Positions 1 to 11,412 of a stretch of DNA of 64,000 nt are shown piece by piece; the first letter of the stretch is position 1; each line of letters begins with the position of its first letter. The stretch spans positions 97,001-161,000 of the forward strand of contig CAUJNA010001502.1 of the NCBI GenBank assembly GCA_963377175.1, in the 5' to 3' direction. The position numbers and the translations under genes were made by a program. Origin of the DNA: Effrenium voratum. Taxonomy: Eukaryota > Sar > Dinophyceae > Suessiales > Symbiodiniaceae. Below the pieces are notes generated by a model, which was not told the origin of the DNA, did no database searches, and saw only the letters and a list, made by a program, of their open reading frames with translations.

Positions 1-1078
1 GGTGGTTCCCGCTTTGGTGAGGATATGAACTATTTTACGTGGTTCTACCGACCAGTGGGGATGAAACCAAAGTTAACATTACATTTGTTAGGAACAGCTG
101 GCGCATGGAATGCTAAGGCTGGCTTTAGTGACGCCAAAGTCCCCGCCCCAAAACCTGCCGCTCTTGGTGGCCTGGTATTGAAGAGAACCGCAAGCGCAAA
201 TACAAAGGAAGATCCCACAGATCGGGTTGTTGGTGCTGTTTATGATAAACAAATAAAAAAAACAAGTATAGTGTATATACATATATATATATAAAGACAT
301 ACATATATATATATACAGAACCAAACAAATAATAATAACACACAAGATGAGCTGATGGATTGGAGCAGGTGTTGTGATTGAACCAATAAACAGCAAGTCC
401 CAACTGTGGGGCTTCAAGCAATGACACTGGCGGGGGGGGGGGGTCTCCATTGAATTACTCGCCCAGTCCGTCTTGAATCACTATACAACTCACTTGAGTG
501 GATTGGCCCATTAGAAAACGCCCAAGCACGACATGATCGTGATGAAAGGTGATAAGCTCAGTTGTCTTGCCCCAATAAAATCGCTCAAACGCGACTGACA
601 TGAGGGTGATGAAAGGTGATAAACTCAGTTGCACAAAGGACACACAAGGTGACTCAGTGTTTTGGAGCGTTAACGCAAAATTGCAACCCGAAATAGGCAG
701 ACCAAAAGGTCAAGCGATCGATTCGCTTTGCAAACCCCCCCTGCTTTGGCCTGAGGGTTTTTGTAATACACCCTGGGATTCACTATACTGGGTATTGACC
801 CCATTTCGGCAAAACCGTGCTATATTGAACCATTCTGGGTCATTTCCCAAGGGTGTAATCCCGGGTTGTAATACAAAAACGCTCAGATTTGGGGGAGCAA
901 TGAAACTATGAAAGGACAGCATAAAGCTATAAATGAAGCTCTTCAGGGGTTGTAATACCCTCCGAAATTCAGGGGCAAAAAGTTGGCAAACGAGTGTGTG
1001 TGTGTGTGGGTGTGTGTGTGTGTTCTTGTCTTGCTGGTTCTCACAATGCAAGAAAACAACCAGGGAAAATGGCCCAGC
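1..1078. other. Non-coding stretch with simple repeats
   Basis: I recognise no gene here. It holds an AT dinucleotide-like tract at about 267-318, a run of G at about 431-442 and a TG microsatellite at about 991-1023. Open frames crossing it are short, of odd composition, and overlap on both strands. If the minus-strand membrane gene to the right continues, this would be intron or 3' flank. Confidence 0.6.
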
Positions 1079-1188
1079 TAGAAGCCCGAGGCGCCACCAG
1101 CACGGTGCTCAGCCAAAGCTCGAGCGCCATGACATAGAGGAAGCTGAGCAGCAAGAGTACCAGGAGCTGGCAGATCTCCAAGTTGTTC
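1079..1188 (-). CDS. Candidate exon: C-terminal transmembrane segment of multi-pass membrane protein
   Basis: Minus-strand coding island, rich in C/G third positions. It starts after an acceptor (CTCCCAG) at 1189-1190 and reads NNLEICQLLVLLLLSFLYVM..., one strong membrane helix. The leading base completes an Arg codon split with the exon at 2196-2305, giving R-NNLE. That resembles the N-x-LE followed by a leucine-rich helix seen late in algal and oomycete multi-pass proteins with ephrin-receptor/GCC2-GCC3-like ectodomains. The 3' end is unresolved: a GT lies near 1090-1097, and the frame otherwise stops at 1041. The family assignment rests on motif order, not on a search. Confidence 0.5.
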
Positions 1189-2195
1189 CTGGGAGTTGAG
1201 GCTTGATCGTCAAGTTGCTGGTACTCGACTCGAGTTGACCGGTTAGAAAAAAAGTGACTCAACTACTGGGCTACATGAAGAAGAGATCCGACGAAAAGCT
1301 TGCTCTTGATTTGAATCTGGCGATTCCTTTCTGAGCTCTGACCGGTCCCCTACCCGTGTTTCTCATGAACCCCTATGGCATTCCAAGAACCACCCCAATA
1401 CATCAGCTTGGCAAAGTTTGAACCCTGAGCTTAGCCCACCAAAGCGGAGTTCGGTCCAGGTGGCGGCCCATTCGCACGAGTGACATGCTTCCCTCTCGTT
1501 TGGTTTGGGCTGGTGTAACAGTGATCCGGTAGCGGACAATTCCATCTCCAAGCCAATCCCCATACCACCGATCGAATTCGCCTGCAAGTTACTTTGGATG
1601 GTCTCAAAGTTGAGGACCCTCAAAACGGTTGGCTTCCTTTAGGCGTCCGCTTAAAACCAACCCAAAGCGGACCCCTCATCAAAAACACACCACTTGACCA
1701 GTGATTCAAGGCCAGGGGGCTTTTGCAGATTGCTCCGACTCTAGTATCACCCAGTAAGGCTACAAAACATGTTCAGCCTCTGTATCCCTAAAGTTACTAA
1801 AGGCCCTAAAGTCTAAAGAATGCATAATTTTGGAGGCAGAAAAGCGGCACGGAGGTTCCTCCTGCTGCTTTCCGTTTAAGTCAGACCTGAAAAGGGCTTC
1901 CCAAGCTCCCTGCAGCAGCCTACGTGGCAGGGGTTCCATGCGACCTTTCAGGATGGGGATTCAAAATAGAGTAGCATGCGAATAAGGGTACCCTCAAAAA
2001 AGACCACGCAGCAGCGCAAACTGTTCAACCATCGTGCATTTCAAAATCAGCAGTTTCCCTCAACATTTCGGGTAGCTTTCTGGAATCAATCGGATCCCTG
2101 GAATGAATTGGCTGCCTGCGCAAAGAGGTAGGGTTCGTGGAAAATATACAGGTTTCCAAAAAGAAGAGAAGAGAAAAGACCCGACCAAGTAGCAC
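1189..2195 (-). other. Putative intron, no recognisable content
   Basis: About 1 kb between two candidate exons of the minus-strand membrane gene. It has no convincing coding frame, RNA gene or repeat that I can identify. The proposed boundaries are GT (donor at 2195-2194) and AG (acceptor at 1190-1189) on the minus strand. Confidence 0.4.
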
Positions 2196-2305
2196 CTCGG
2201 GGCTGAACCCGACTCCAAGGTTTCGAGGTCAAGGGGCAGGAGGCCATACCAGCGCCGGTCTGAGGGCTTCAGCACCACGTGGCCCAGCAGCGACAGGATC
2301 AAAAC
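2196..2305 (-). CDS. Candidate exon: membrane helix plus polar loop
   Basis: Minus-strand island with acceptor TTGCCTTAG at 2306-2307 and a donor reading AG|GTGCTA at 2195. It begins VLILSLLGHVVLKPSDRRWYG, and its helix fuses in phase 0 with the preceding exon (4158-4238), whose last residues are GVGLA, making one continuous membrane segment followed by a KP motif. Its last two bases (AG) pair with the first base of the next exon to make Arg. Both junctions keep frame, which is the main support. The rest is a polar loop with no known motif. Confidence 0.5.
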
Positions 2306-4157
2306 CTAAGGCAACTGAGCAAAACGTTTCTTGCGATCGGCGCGCTAGGTAGGGACTGAGAGATAATGAACCCGGCTTTGGTCCCCTTAAAGGAAACCAC
2401 CAGTTGGATGGTTATAGGGGTGATTCCCTCATTCCCTGCTGAGCACCAGCAAGCTGTCCTGTTCGCTTGTAAATGGCGGCTGGCTACTGAAGCGGTAAGT
2501 AACCCTGTTGCAACTAGTAACCCTAGCAAAGGAACGGAACTATTTGGTTACCTTTTCTGCATTTGCAGGGGGAGAACCAAACATAAACGGGCTGAGGGTG
2601 GAATCCGGAATCTACAGAATGAGCGGGTCAAACATCTGGGCTAACAGGGAACATTCCGAAAACATTCGGACGAGAATAGATAAGCAACAATGGATGCCTG
2701 GAGAATAGCGCAATCACTTTGCGTCGTGTGGTCACATGCCGGCATGCGTGTGCGGCCTGAAGCTCAGGGAAGGCGTTGCAAGCCTAAACGGCATTTAGTT
2801 TCAGAACCAAAAGAGTAAGTTGTTGAAACGCACATATGCAGAGTTTATTGAGCATGGCACCAAGCATCTGACAGGGCCCTTAAGCCCCCAGGAAAAACAA
2901 ACATATGTCCAGCAGTGATATATCCCCCTTCAAACCAACAAAGCATATGATATGTACTTAAGCAAATGGAGGATAGTGATCCCACGGGGTCTTCATCGGT
3001 GGAATCTTTCTGCCTCTGCGCTTCCCAGAAACTAAGCATATGGTAGGCGATGTGATCCCACCAGTCGATCGACCAACTGGATCCAGAGCGATATCCTCAA
3101 ACCTACCAAGTGGTAGCTCACTTGCCCAGTGTTCCTGAAAATCCAAGATGAACATGGACATGGACCAAATCGAGAAAGCCAAAAGGTTAAAAGGTCGATT
3201 CGTTTTCGGCAAGTGCAGTATCGGAACACACATTTCTTCGAATCAACGTGCAGCCACTTCAAGGGCGGCATGTTGAATTCTATGGAGCCAACTCTGGGGT
3301 ACACCAAAAACCACTTCTTCAGATTCGGCTTCATCAGAGTGTTTCTCAAAATGGGGACCCCGGGAAATGGTCGGTGTTGCGCTTTCATTCCCTTGAAACC
3401 AGCTAACACTGGGGGGGTCCCCTATTTTGAGAAACCCCCGTATCCAGTCTACCCTCCTTCCAACAACCCTGGAAGTGGAAAAGAAGCTTCCCCAAAAGGA
3501 ACGGCGTCTTCCAAGAACCTCCTGTCAACTTCCATGATGGTTGGGGGGCTGGTACCCTAAATTATCTCATAACCTATTTTGACCAAGCACGGGTCGAATC
3601 AGTCGAGCGGCGCAGGCGATTAGCAAGAAGCGCTGGTAATGCTCAAGCGGCACCACCTGTGGCGGACGGACTCCGACAAACATGTATATCCCTCAAACAT
3701 CCCTCGACTTCAATCAGCTGGTGTTAAGTTGGGCAGGTGGAACATGCTTCAAACCAACAAACAAATGAATACTCCCCTGAATGTGAACATGGAACCCAAA
3801 ACGAAATCCTTCAAAAAAAGGCTCTTAGGGTTCTCGGGTTCTGCGACCACACGGAACCCAAATTCCAGAAGTTCCCAACTGGTTTTGGAGCCCATAGGCC
3901 GGGGTCTTTTGTGGAGCGTACCTGGTCCACTTTCAGCTTCCCTGACGCAGGAGAGGGTCAAAATGTCATTTTCGGAGGGCGCCCTTCTTGTCTTGTTTCT
4001 GTTTTCTTCTCTTTTTACTTTCTAGATCTTCAACCTGTAAGTTTCTTGGGACAACGGTGATGCTCCTAGCAACCTGCAGGAACAAAAGCGCCTTCGTGGG
4101 GTCCCTACCTGGCTTCGTGAGGTCCCTATGTCCATCCTTCGAGCGCCTCGTTTCAAC
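2306..4157 (-). other. Putative intron carrying one inverted-repeat element
   Basis: A 1.85-kb stretch between candidate exons. It contains one MITE-like element at about 2879-2971, listed separately. Other short open frames (for example around 3130-3560 and 3640-4060) have no family signature and look like chance frames. Confidence 0.4.
2879..2971. repeat. MITE-like element, family 2 (CTTAAGCAAATGG ends)
   Basis: One end reads CTTAAGCCCCC and the other CTTAAGCAAATGG. Inside is CAGCAGTGATATATCCCCCTT, matching the core CAGTAGTGATA..CTCCCTTT of related elements at 22057-22153, 14545-14647 and about 35535-35618. At about 95 bp with inverted ends and no coding capacity, it resembles a small non-autonomous DNA transposon. 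Confidence 0.5.
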
Positions 4158-4238
4158 GGCAAGCCCGACGCCCGGAGAAAGGAGTTCCGCTGCGGCCTCT
4201 GCCGAGATCAGCAGGAGCTTGCGGGCCGAGATCATCGC
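4158..4238 (-). CDS. Candidate exon: RKLLL segment of membrane protein
   Basis: Minus-strand exon of 27 codons with acceptor CGTCCGTAG at 4239-4240 and donor GCC|GTTGAA at 4157-4156. It starts AMISARKLLLISAEA and ends SPGVGLA. Joined to the exon at 5112-5163 it gives WWE-AMISARKLLL, matching the WWE-xVVxxRKLLL pattern of the C-terminal membrane region of GCC2/GCC3- or ephrin-receptor-like algal proteins. Joined to the exon at 2196-2305 it completes a membrane helix. Both junctions are phase 0. The plus strand is also open here, but that reading joins nothing nearby. Confidence 0.5.
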
Positions 4239-4295
4239 CTACGGACGCATGGCAGCCAGGAACTGCTTAGGTTGACGGGCAAGACGACTTGAAGG

Positions 4296-4410
4296 CTAGG
4301 TCCTCCAGAAGAGAGGATAGAATAAGGGTACCAACTCTTTGCTGTAGTCGATTTTACTAGGGGAACCCTCCCCCCAAAAAGGGGTAAAAGGGCACTTCCC
4401 CGAGACCTAG
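4296..4410. repeat. MITE-like element, family 1 (CTAGGTCCTCCAG ends)
   Basis: 115 bp. One end reads CTAGGTCCTCCAG; the other is a degraded inverted form ending GAGACCTAG. Interior sequence (AATAAGGGTACCAACT, then AGTCGATTTTACTAG, CCCTCCCCCCAAAAA, AAAAGGGCAC) is shared with copies at 9095-9217 and 12707-12905. If the terminal TA is a duplicated target, the inverted repeat starts GGTCC, as in Tc1/mariner-type MITEs. It lies 57 bp from a candidate exon. Confidence 0.6.
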
Positions 4411-5111
4411 AAGGGGTGATCAGGCACTTAGTAAGTGGTTAGTAAGCCTGTCGATAACATTTTATGACCCACTGAACAGAGACTTATAACCCTGGTGAGT
4501 GGGTTGACGGTCATTACCCACTTACCTGACGAACCATTCCCCGGCCCCTTTTTGGACCCAGGTGCCGCCGAGACTGCCGCGACTGCCGCCTTTCAAAGGA
4601 GATACCAAAAAAGGGCCCCTAACTTTGACAGGGCGGAAGGCTTCCTTGGAACAATGGAACGACCCGTAAGCAAGTCGAAGACTTCCTGTTCGCCAAGATG
4701 TCTACTCACGTGGCCTCCCCTCCCCATGACTAAGTTTTAACTCCCCTGCCCCTTTGCCGGGTATAAGAGCCAAACTACCTAGAATGCGGGAGATCTACAA
4801 ATTTTCTGCACCGAAGCTAGGGTCGTTTTTCTTTTCTTTTTCGCGGGGCAGGAGGGCTGATGGGGTTGGGATCCCGTGGTTAGGAGCATGGTCCGGCATG
4901 CCCCGTAAACGTGGATGTCTTGGCTGTGGGACGTAGGGTCCGTCTCAGAATAGGGGACCCCTGTTTTGGATGGTTCAAAGAGAAAACACCTAGAGGACGC
5001 AACAAAAACATGAGGCACGTCCAATTGGCCAAGGCAATCCCCTGTACGGCGGGTGAAGTTGGAACAACTGCGCCGTTCAGCTCTCAACTCTGGGCCCATC
5101 CGGAAGCCCGC
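4411..5111. other. Putative intron, nothing recognised
   Basis: About 700 bp between the element at 4296-4410 and the next candidate exon. I see no coding signature or repeat I can name. The minus-strand intron would start with a GC donor at 5111-5110. Confidence 0.4.
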
Positions 5112-5163
5112 CTCCCACCACCAGCGGGTGTAGTTGTAGCCCAGCAGCATGACTGCATAGCGC
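5112..5163 (-). CDS. Candidate exon: RYxxxLxGYxxxxWWE motif
   Basis: A 52-bp minus-strand exon with acceptor GCCCGCAG at 5164-5165. It reads RYAVMLLGYNYTRWWWE. The order RY-x-x-x-L-x-GY-x(4)-WWE is a recognisable landmark of the C-terminal membrane region of many algal and oomycete proteins with GCC2/GCC3 or ephrin-receptor-like repeats. For WWE to be followed by AMISARKLLL (exon 4158-4238), the donor must be GC (GAG|GCGGGC). GC donors are known in dinoflagellate genes. A longer reading ending in GFRM is possible but joins less well. Confidence 0.5.
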
Positions 5164-7924
5164 CTGCGGGCGCCACCGGCTTCAACGCCACAAACTCGGA
5201 GCAAGGACCGGAGCCTTTGGCCCGTATGCTCACGTCCTTAAGCGATTGGCCAGAAACAACTCAGCTTAAAAGATTCCTTAGGGCCTTTGAAGCCCGAAGA
5301 CCTCAAAACCCAAAGACCTCAAGAAGGGACTATGGTTCCTGCTCCCGTTTTGTTGTGGGAATGCGTGGATCATCACTCCCTTTTATAACTGACCATAGAT
5401 GTGACGGATATCCCTGGTTGCAGGACCTGCTAGCTTCGTTGCGCTGAAGGGGCTAAACCACGACCTCCAGGGACGCTTCTCCAAGCTCAGGTTGGGAGTT
5501 GCTGCGTCACAACCCCTCTGCGTGTTCAACGGTTTCGCTTCTTTGCTGCTTTTAAACATCACCCCAGTCAAGGGACACGAACAAAGGTGATGTGCCACTT
5601 ACCAGAAGCCTAGCTGGCCCAGGGAAAACCGGCTGCCTCTATTGCATCCGCTGGACAATTGGAAAGCTAATGACCCCGCGCAAATCGCGGGAACGCAAAA
5701 ACGACAAAAACACATGCGCAGATTCTGGTCCATATTTAGCCTACCCCGAAAATATAACATCTTCTGTTTTGGGGAGACCCCCAGCTTATGATAGGCAAGC
5801 GGCGAACAAATCATGATGTAAAATCTGTAAGCCCAGGGCATATTGACCAACAAACACATCCTTAAAACCCAACCCCCTCCGCCAACCCAGGAGACTTCGC
5901 CCACATCTGGTGTATTCACATTTACACATGTTATGCTTCTGTTCTATACTCAGTCTACCTATATATAAATATAATACATATACATATAGAAATATATATT
6001 TAAATGCAATAGGTGTGACTCAAAATAGGGAGCCCCTTTTAGCTGGTGGTTTAAAAGGCAACTCCCCTATTTCAAGACACCACCTTTTTCGTGTACCCTT
6101 TTGGAGTTAGGTTTGCCTGGGCAAAGGGACACCCACCCGTTTCTTGAGGGCTGCCCTTGAAAACAACACAATAAAATCAAAAACATACACAAAACAAAAA
6201 AACATAGAGGTTATGAGAAGTAAAAAACACACAAAACACATGGAGGTTTAAACAAATTATAGGTTCCAGTCTCGGAGGCCCCAATCAGGGTCTCCACCCC
6301 CTTTGCTTCTGGAGGGCCTGGCGAAGGCCTCGCGCTCCATGCGGGGGCGCTGGTACCACATCACGCACCTGGCCGCCCGTTGTTTTTGTTGGTTGGTGCG
6401 TGTTTTTCTTTGTTTTGTGACTTTGGCGCGAGAAGGGTCGAGCAGTAGCCAAAAAGGTGCGATTTCTGATCTACATATTTTTGTGGACGGCTCCAATTTG
6501 GTCGAGAAGCAGCCCAAAAGCTGGGAGTATGTTGTCAGCTGTTCCATTGCCCTAAGGTGCACATTTATGGGCAAAGGTGGCTTGGACGCCTTTGAGGAGC
6601 AACCCAGGCTGGGGTCCTATGCATTCCTTCAGATTTGTCAAGTGAGGGCCAAAGTTGGCCCAGATTTCAGGGTACACCAAAATAATGCTTTCAGATTCTG
6701 ATTAATGCGCAGCGAACCTTGAAATGAAACATAGTGTCTGAGAAGACTCCAGCTTTGCACAGTTGCAACCGTTGACGCAGAAAGACGGAGACAAAACTGG
6801 TGGGTTTGACCTTTCTAGCAGGGATCTCAAAAGAAAAGGAACCTCTTGCTTGGAAACTGATCAGCCAACAGTGCGTTTCTAAGGCCCTGGCGGATCAAGG
6901 CACCGTTTTCGCATACCCCAACCCGCCCGAGGACTCTGTTAGGTACCATTCTGCCAAACATGAACATGCTCAAGCCCCTTTTCCGGAAAACAACTTATGC
7001 CAAAGTCCAGGATCTGTGCTTCAAGCCATGTTGTTGGGCAACCCCTCGTGCTTTCCGGACTCCCCGTGCAGCGCTGTTGTTTGCAACTCATGTGTGTTCT
7101 TGGCATCGCCCCCGCAACAAATACAAAGCACCAAACCGGAAAGATGCACATGAGTGGCTATTGCCCTTCACTTGTTGTTCCCTACAGGCAAACAACAAAG
7201 TCATGCCTGAGTCACTCCTTTGTCTCTGTGACCATGTGTTCCCCCATGTAAACGCCGATTCCAAGAAGTCACTCCTAAGTCACACCTCACTACTGGGAAA
7301 GCACAACCCTTGGGCGACTGAGACATGGCGAAATCAGAGCAAAGGCGCGAGCAGGCCAGCGGCCAAAGCACCCAGGTCAAGCCCCCAGCCAGCGCCAAGT
7401 AGTGCAAAGGACGCCTCAGTGCCGGGAATAGGGGGGGGGTGGCTCTGTCTGCTTAACTCAGCCATTTCCGTTGGCTCCCATTTTTTGACAAGGGTCCCCC
7501 CCAATTTCAGTGCTTGAAAAGGGTCAATGGCCACTTGATAGTGCCTTTTTGAGGTCCCCTCACCGGGTGGCTCTGACAACCATGGATCAAAAGCAAGAGC
7601 ATGGTTGAGTTTGGTCCATAACTCAGCTGCCCAAAGGACCCGAAAACACAAGGCGGACTTTTTGGGGGCATCTCCAAAAGAAAAGGGTCAAGAGGTGGAT
7701 TCGCTTTGGTTGCCGCTGAGTTTTATATGGGTCCTTGAAATGCGTAAGGTCCGGGGACATATTGCCTTTGTACCGTTAGGACCCTTCAAAAGCACGGTCG
7801 AACCTCCTTTTCCGAGGGTGAGAGGACTACGGGCCACTGTGGGCCACTGGGCTCAGGAACCAAAGGACCTGGACATTGAAGGTCAGGCGAATTTAGGCTA
7901 TGGTCGAACCAAACCTGGAGCAAA

Positions 7925-8050
7925 CCGGAAAACGCCGAAGCTGCGCAAAAGTTGGCGAACGTCGCCCGCTTCGAATCCCAGCGAGGCCCGCGCTGGGCGG
8001 TGCACTGCACCGCACCGCTGTGGTAGAGCACCTCGAGCTTCACATTTCGA
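7925..8050. other. Coding-like GC-rich island, strand unresolved
   Basis: A GC-rich block that stands out from its surroundings. The minus strand reads VKLEVLYHSGAVQCTAQRG, and the plus strand also has open frames (ARPALGGALHRTAVVEHLEL). Both have coding-like third positions, so I cannot choose a strand, and neither matches a family I know. Confidence 0.25.
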
Positions 8051-9094
8051 GCGAGGCTCGGAATCAGTGGAGCCAACCCCATGGCCAGTTTCCCTTCAAC
8101 AGAAACCGCAAGAGATGGATCAGCTATCTCGTTGGAATGTATGCCTATCTTGGCTCATAGAGGCTTAGTGGCGCAAGTTTCGCGGCCGTCTTGTCATATA
8201 GAAATGCTTCAAAAGCCAATGTGTCATGTCTCCGCAGCATGGTGTCGCCTTTTCTGCTCTTCTCTCCAAAGGACGGCGTTCTCCCAGATACTGTTCTTCT
8301 AGAATCCCAGTAAAAAAGGAGGGGTTATTGGCCCAACATGAAAATCATGGGGAATCAACCCCCACAACAGGGTTGCTCCCCGTCGATCCTCTTCGCTTCA
8401 AGGGTAGAACTTTGGCACCTGGAAAAGGATCTGGTCGCAGGAACCGGGTCTGACAGGGGGCTTGGGCTACTGCGTTCTTCGAAGTCGAGGCGTTTTGGTG
8501 TTCTTCCGGTTGATCCCTTCTCACATAACCAAGAGGCCTGGAAGCCTATGGGTTAATCTGGCCTGGCTGTTGAGTGAGACCAAAAGGTCAGCTCGATTCG
8601 CTTGGGGCAAGTGAGTCAATAATAGCCAGCAAAACCAGGTAGGGGAAGCCTATGGAAGCAAACGTCCCTCGCTTCAACGCTGACCTTCGGAGGGTTGTGC
8701 AAGACTGCCGTGGTTTTGGTGCAGCCCGATAACAACTTCCATGCCTGTTGGGAAAACGATACTTGCTGTTTTGTCCCCGTCCCTATCAGCAAACATGGCA
8801 AAGACCGCATATTTTTGGGGTTGGCTGAAACAGCAGATTTCGAAGGCCCCTCTCCTGACCCCCCTCCCCTGTTTCCCCGAAGTAAGACTCTAATCCTAAT
8901 TTTGGGAAGCAAGGCCATTTCAAATTGTTCAGACTACAGCTTGTGGCCACAGTTTTACAATTCCAAAACCCGAACTATAGGTAACCTGCCACCAATTCAC
9001 GTGGAACCTGCCGTTTGGGGGTTCCTGGTTTGGACCATGTTCCTTTTAAAGGGGCCGGGTCCCTGCCAGGTTCCATGCAAGAACGGTAATGCAG

Positions 9095-9217
9095 CTAGGT
9101 CCTCCAGTAGAAATGTTATAAATATGCTGGGTACCCTTTTTTCTGTACTTTATTTTAGTAGGGCAACCCTCCCCCCAAAAAAACAAGCTAAAAGGGCACT
9201 ACTACTGGGGGACCTAG
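9095..9217. repeat. MITE-like element, family 1
   Basis: The clearest member: 123 bp, with the left end CTAGGTCCTCCAGTAG nearly perfectly inverted at the right end (CTACTGGGGGACCTAG), one mismatch in 16. It shares the interior CCCTCCCCCCAAAAAA and AAAAGGGCAC with the copies at 4296 and 12707. A coding-like island begins about 28 bp to its right. Confidence 0.7.
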
Positions 9218-9244
9218 TTAAATTACGGTGAGCCGGTTTTACCC

Positions 9245-9386
9245 CCCGAAATCCGTGCCATTGCTCGCGCCGGCCAAGACACCCACGTGGAGCCCGACTG
9301 CACGCAAATGATCCCCCGGGCGCAGCGCCGTGCCGCCGCGAACCCGAGGCAGTACCTCAGCTGCGAAGAGAACGTGGGACTGGCGG
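9245..9386 (+). CDS. Candidate exon, unknown protein
   Basis: A plus-strand block with strongly coding-like third positions, beginning EIRAIARAGQDTHVEPDC and ending SCEENVGLA before a possible GT donor (CTGGCGG|GTCCCA). No family recognised. The minus strand is also open across it, so the strand is a preference, not a proof. It would be a different gene from the minus-strand membrane gene, or an exon captured in its intron. Confidence 0.3.
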
Positions 9387-9555
9387 GTCCCATGGTCCCA
9401 TCTGACGCGGGAGGGGTGGGGCGGGGGGGGGGGGGGGCGAAAACTATTTTATAGTCTTTCAACCAAAGGGAGATGGAAGTCTAAATGGAGATCTCCAGGA
9501 GTCGCAATCCCCCCTCCCCCAATTCCATTCTTTTACGAGGTGGGGATGTCCATTT

Positions 9556-9648
9556 GTGTGTGTGTGTGTTTGGTTGGTTGGTTGGTTGGTTGGTTGGTTG
9601 CTGATTGGTTGATTGGTTGGTTGGTTGGTTGGTTGGTTTTGATTGCTT
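9556..9648. repeat. TG and GGTT microsatellite
   Basis: A short TG tract followed by a tetranucleotide GGTT array, interrupted once around 9600-9612 by CTGATTGGTTGAT. The Asn-Gln-Pro-Thr-rich frame on the minus strand is simply this repeat translated. Confidence 0.9.
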
Positions 9649-10018
9649 GTCTTGCGTTGCTTCTTGTTCTTGAGGGGACCCTTTCTTCAAAGCTGGCTTG
9701 AAGGGAAAGCACAGGAATGTCCCATTCTTCTTTAAACACCACAATACAAAAATGAACCGACTTTTACACGGGTCCAATCAGTGATGTTTAGAATCGCCCT
9801 GTGACCAGCCCCACAAATTTGCAAGGCAGTGAGTATAGAGAGTTGCCTTTGGGTGCGTTTGCAGGGAAATAAAAGGGAGCCCGGGAAACGCCAGTTCAGG
9901 GCCAGTACCAAATAATTAGACATGATGTTCGTAAGGTGTTAATGATGGTTTTTAGTGCAACCAAGCCCAAAAGGGGAAACCGCCCTTAGCTTGTTTCTTG
10001 GTTCTGACAGGAGTCTAC

Positions 10019-10076
10019 TTGTGTCTGTGTGCGTGTTGTGTGTGTGTGTGTTGTGTGTGTGTGTGTGTTGTGTGTC
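10019..10076. repeat. GT microsatellite
   Basis: Imperfect (GT)n broken by TTG units; no coding meaning. Confidence 0.9.
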
Positions 10077-10407
10077 TTGGCGGGTGCCCTTCTCCGCATG
10101 GGTTAAAGCTGTTCCCCCGTAATTCTTTCACACGCCCATGCCCTCCCCTTACAGACATCTGAACATGGAACTCAAGAAACCAGCATTTTAAGATGAATCT
10201 CCTTGCTGGGCTGCCCTCAAAGCCCGCTAAAAGTCTAACTCTTAGTGGGTTAAATGGAAAGTACCACTAACCACTAAAAAGACTAAAAAGCTGAAAGGCT
10301 GAGGAACCGGATGGCTGGGAGCCACCACGCTTTGGGGGACGCCCTCTTGGGGCTCCCTGCGAATTGGTAGGGGGGTGTTTCACCCAAATGCCCCGCTCGC
10401 GTCAACT

Positions 10408-10532
10408 TCAGCCGCGGGGCAGCATCGCCGAGCGCAGCGGCGCGGTCTCCGTGAGGAAGCGGCGCCGGTGAAGCTGCAGCAGCCATTTGATCAGTAGCCA
10501 GGGCAGCGACAAAGGCGCCAGCAGGAAGCAGC
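10408..10532 (-). CDS. Candidate exon: membrane helix before the WWE exon
   Basis: Minus-strand island with a pyrimidine-rich acceptor (ACTCCCTCCCAG) at 10533-10534. It reads FLLAPLSLPWLLIKWLLQLH followed by RRR, a membrane helix with a basic flank, then FLTETAPLRSAMLP. A hydrophobic helix ending in HRRR just before the RY...GY...WWE exon is the expected order for this kind of C-terminal region. The frame meets TGA at 10408-10410, so either the exon ends earlier at a non-canonical donor (likely, since the next exon needs a 2-base overhang) or this is a terminal exon. Confidence 0.45.
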
Positions 10533-11307
10533 CTGGGAGGGAGTCAGCACCCCAAATCGCCGGCCTTCTTCTTTTAGGGTGTCATGTCGACCCTCTACTA
10601 CAAAAGGAGGTAGTTACCTTGAAAAACCAGGCTTCCCAAAAAATGCCCTAGAAAAAAGTGGGTATTTGGAGTAGGGGGCATTTCTTTCTCCAAAATTCCT
10701 CCAACTGACGTTTTTGAAGGGCTCCCTAACTTATAATTGAAGGGGGCCAGCTGGCAGCCCGGGGTTCGGGGAGCCATCTTCGGAAATCGCCAGGGACTAA
10801 CATCGCTTTTGATCCACCAGGACCTGGACTCGCTGGTCGTAACATCCACTTGTACAGAGATTCGCCTGATAATGAGGTGGGGCTGTGTTTCGGGCCCCTA
10901 GGGCTGGTTTACTAACCAAAAGAAACAGGAGACTCAAAACTGCGGTCCAAATAAAGGAGAGCACAGGAGCAGTTGCGGTATGGGCAAGGGCTTGCATTCT
11001 CAAGCTGACTCATGTTGCAGAAACATTCTGTCGTGGTCCGTCCTATGTTTTGTTTGTGTCTTGCGTGTGTTCTGTGCGTGTTTCTCTGCGTACACCCGAA
11101 CACAGAAACCAAATCTGGAAACCCCAAGGCTGTCAAAATGCTCCAAAGGCGGCAAAACCAACAAATGCCCCCGAAACGGTCATAGTCTAAAGCTTCATGG
11201 TGAAAATTATGCTTGCAGATTCTCGCCAAAGTCAAATTGAAAGCGCATGCCTTGTCATGCCGATATTCTTCCTGTTTGGCTTGATTAAAAAGCAATGCCT
11301 GTGCAAT

Positions 11308-11412
11308 CCGGGTGACTTGGGGGACGCCCTGCCCTTTAAGCAGTCCAAGGTGCCGCAACTCATCAAGCAGCCGCGCGGATTCCTAAACCGCACGCGAGCA
11401 AATAAACTGAAG
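11308..11412 (+). other. Coding-like island
   Basis: The plus strand reads NPGDLGDALPFKQSKVPQLI and continues KQPRGFLNRTRANK with good third-position bias. No clear splice pair or family. It could be an exon of an opposing gene or a captured fragment. Confidence 0.25.

Larger units (their letters stand above)
5164..10407. other. Long putative intron, repeat-rich
   Basis: About 5.2 kb with no clear member of the membrane-gene exon series. It includes an AT-rich tract at about 5950-6005, two coding-like islands (about 7925-8050 and 9245-9386), a family 1 element at 9095-9217, TG and GGTT microsatellites at about 9556-9648 and a GT microsatellite at about 10019-10076. The remaining sequence has short words recurring across the window, such as GACCAAAAGGTC and GATTCGCTTTGG, but no gene I recognise. 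Confidence 0.45.

Noticed and set aside
255..318. AT-rich tract as a replication origin
   Set aside because: It is a simple microsatellite without any other origin feature.
4911..5447. 178-residue plus frame
   Set aside because: Its only coding-like part is antisense to the WWE exon, whose minus-strand reading joins neighbours in frame.
9481..9777. Asn-Gln-Pro-Thr-rich minus frame
   Set aside because: Translation of the GGTT microsatellite.
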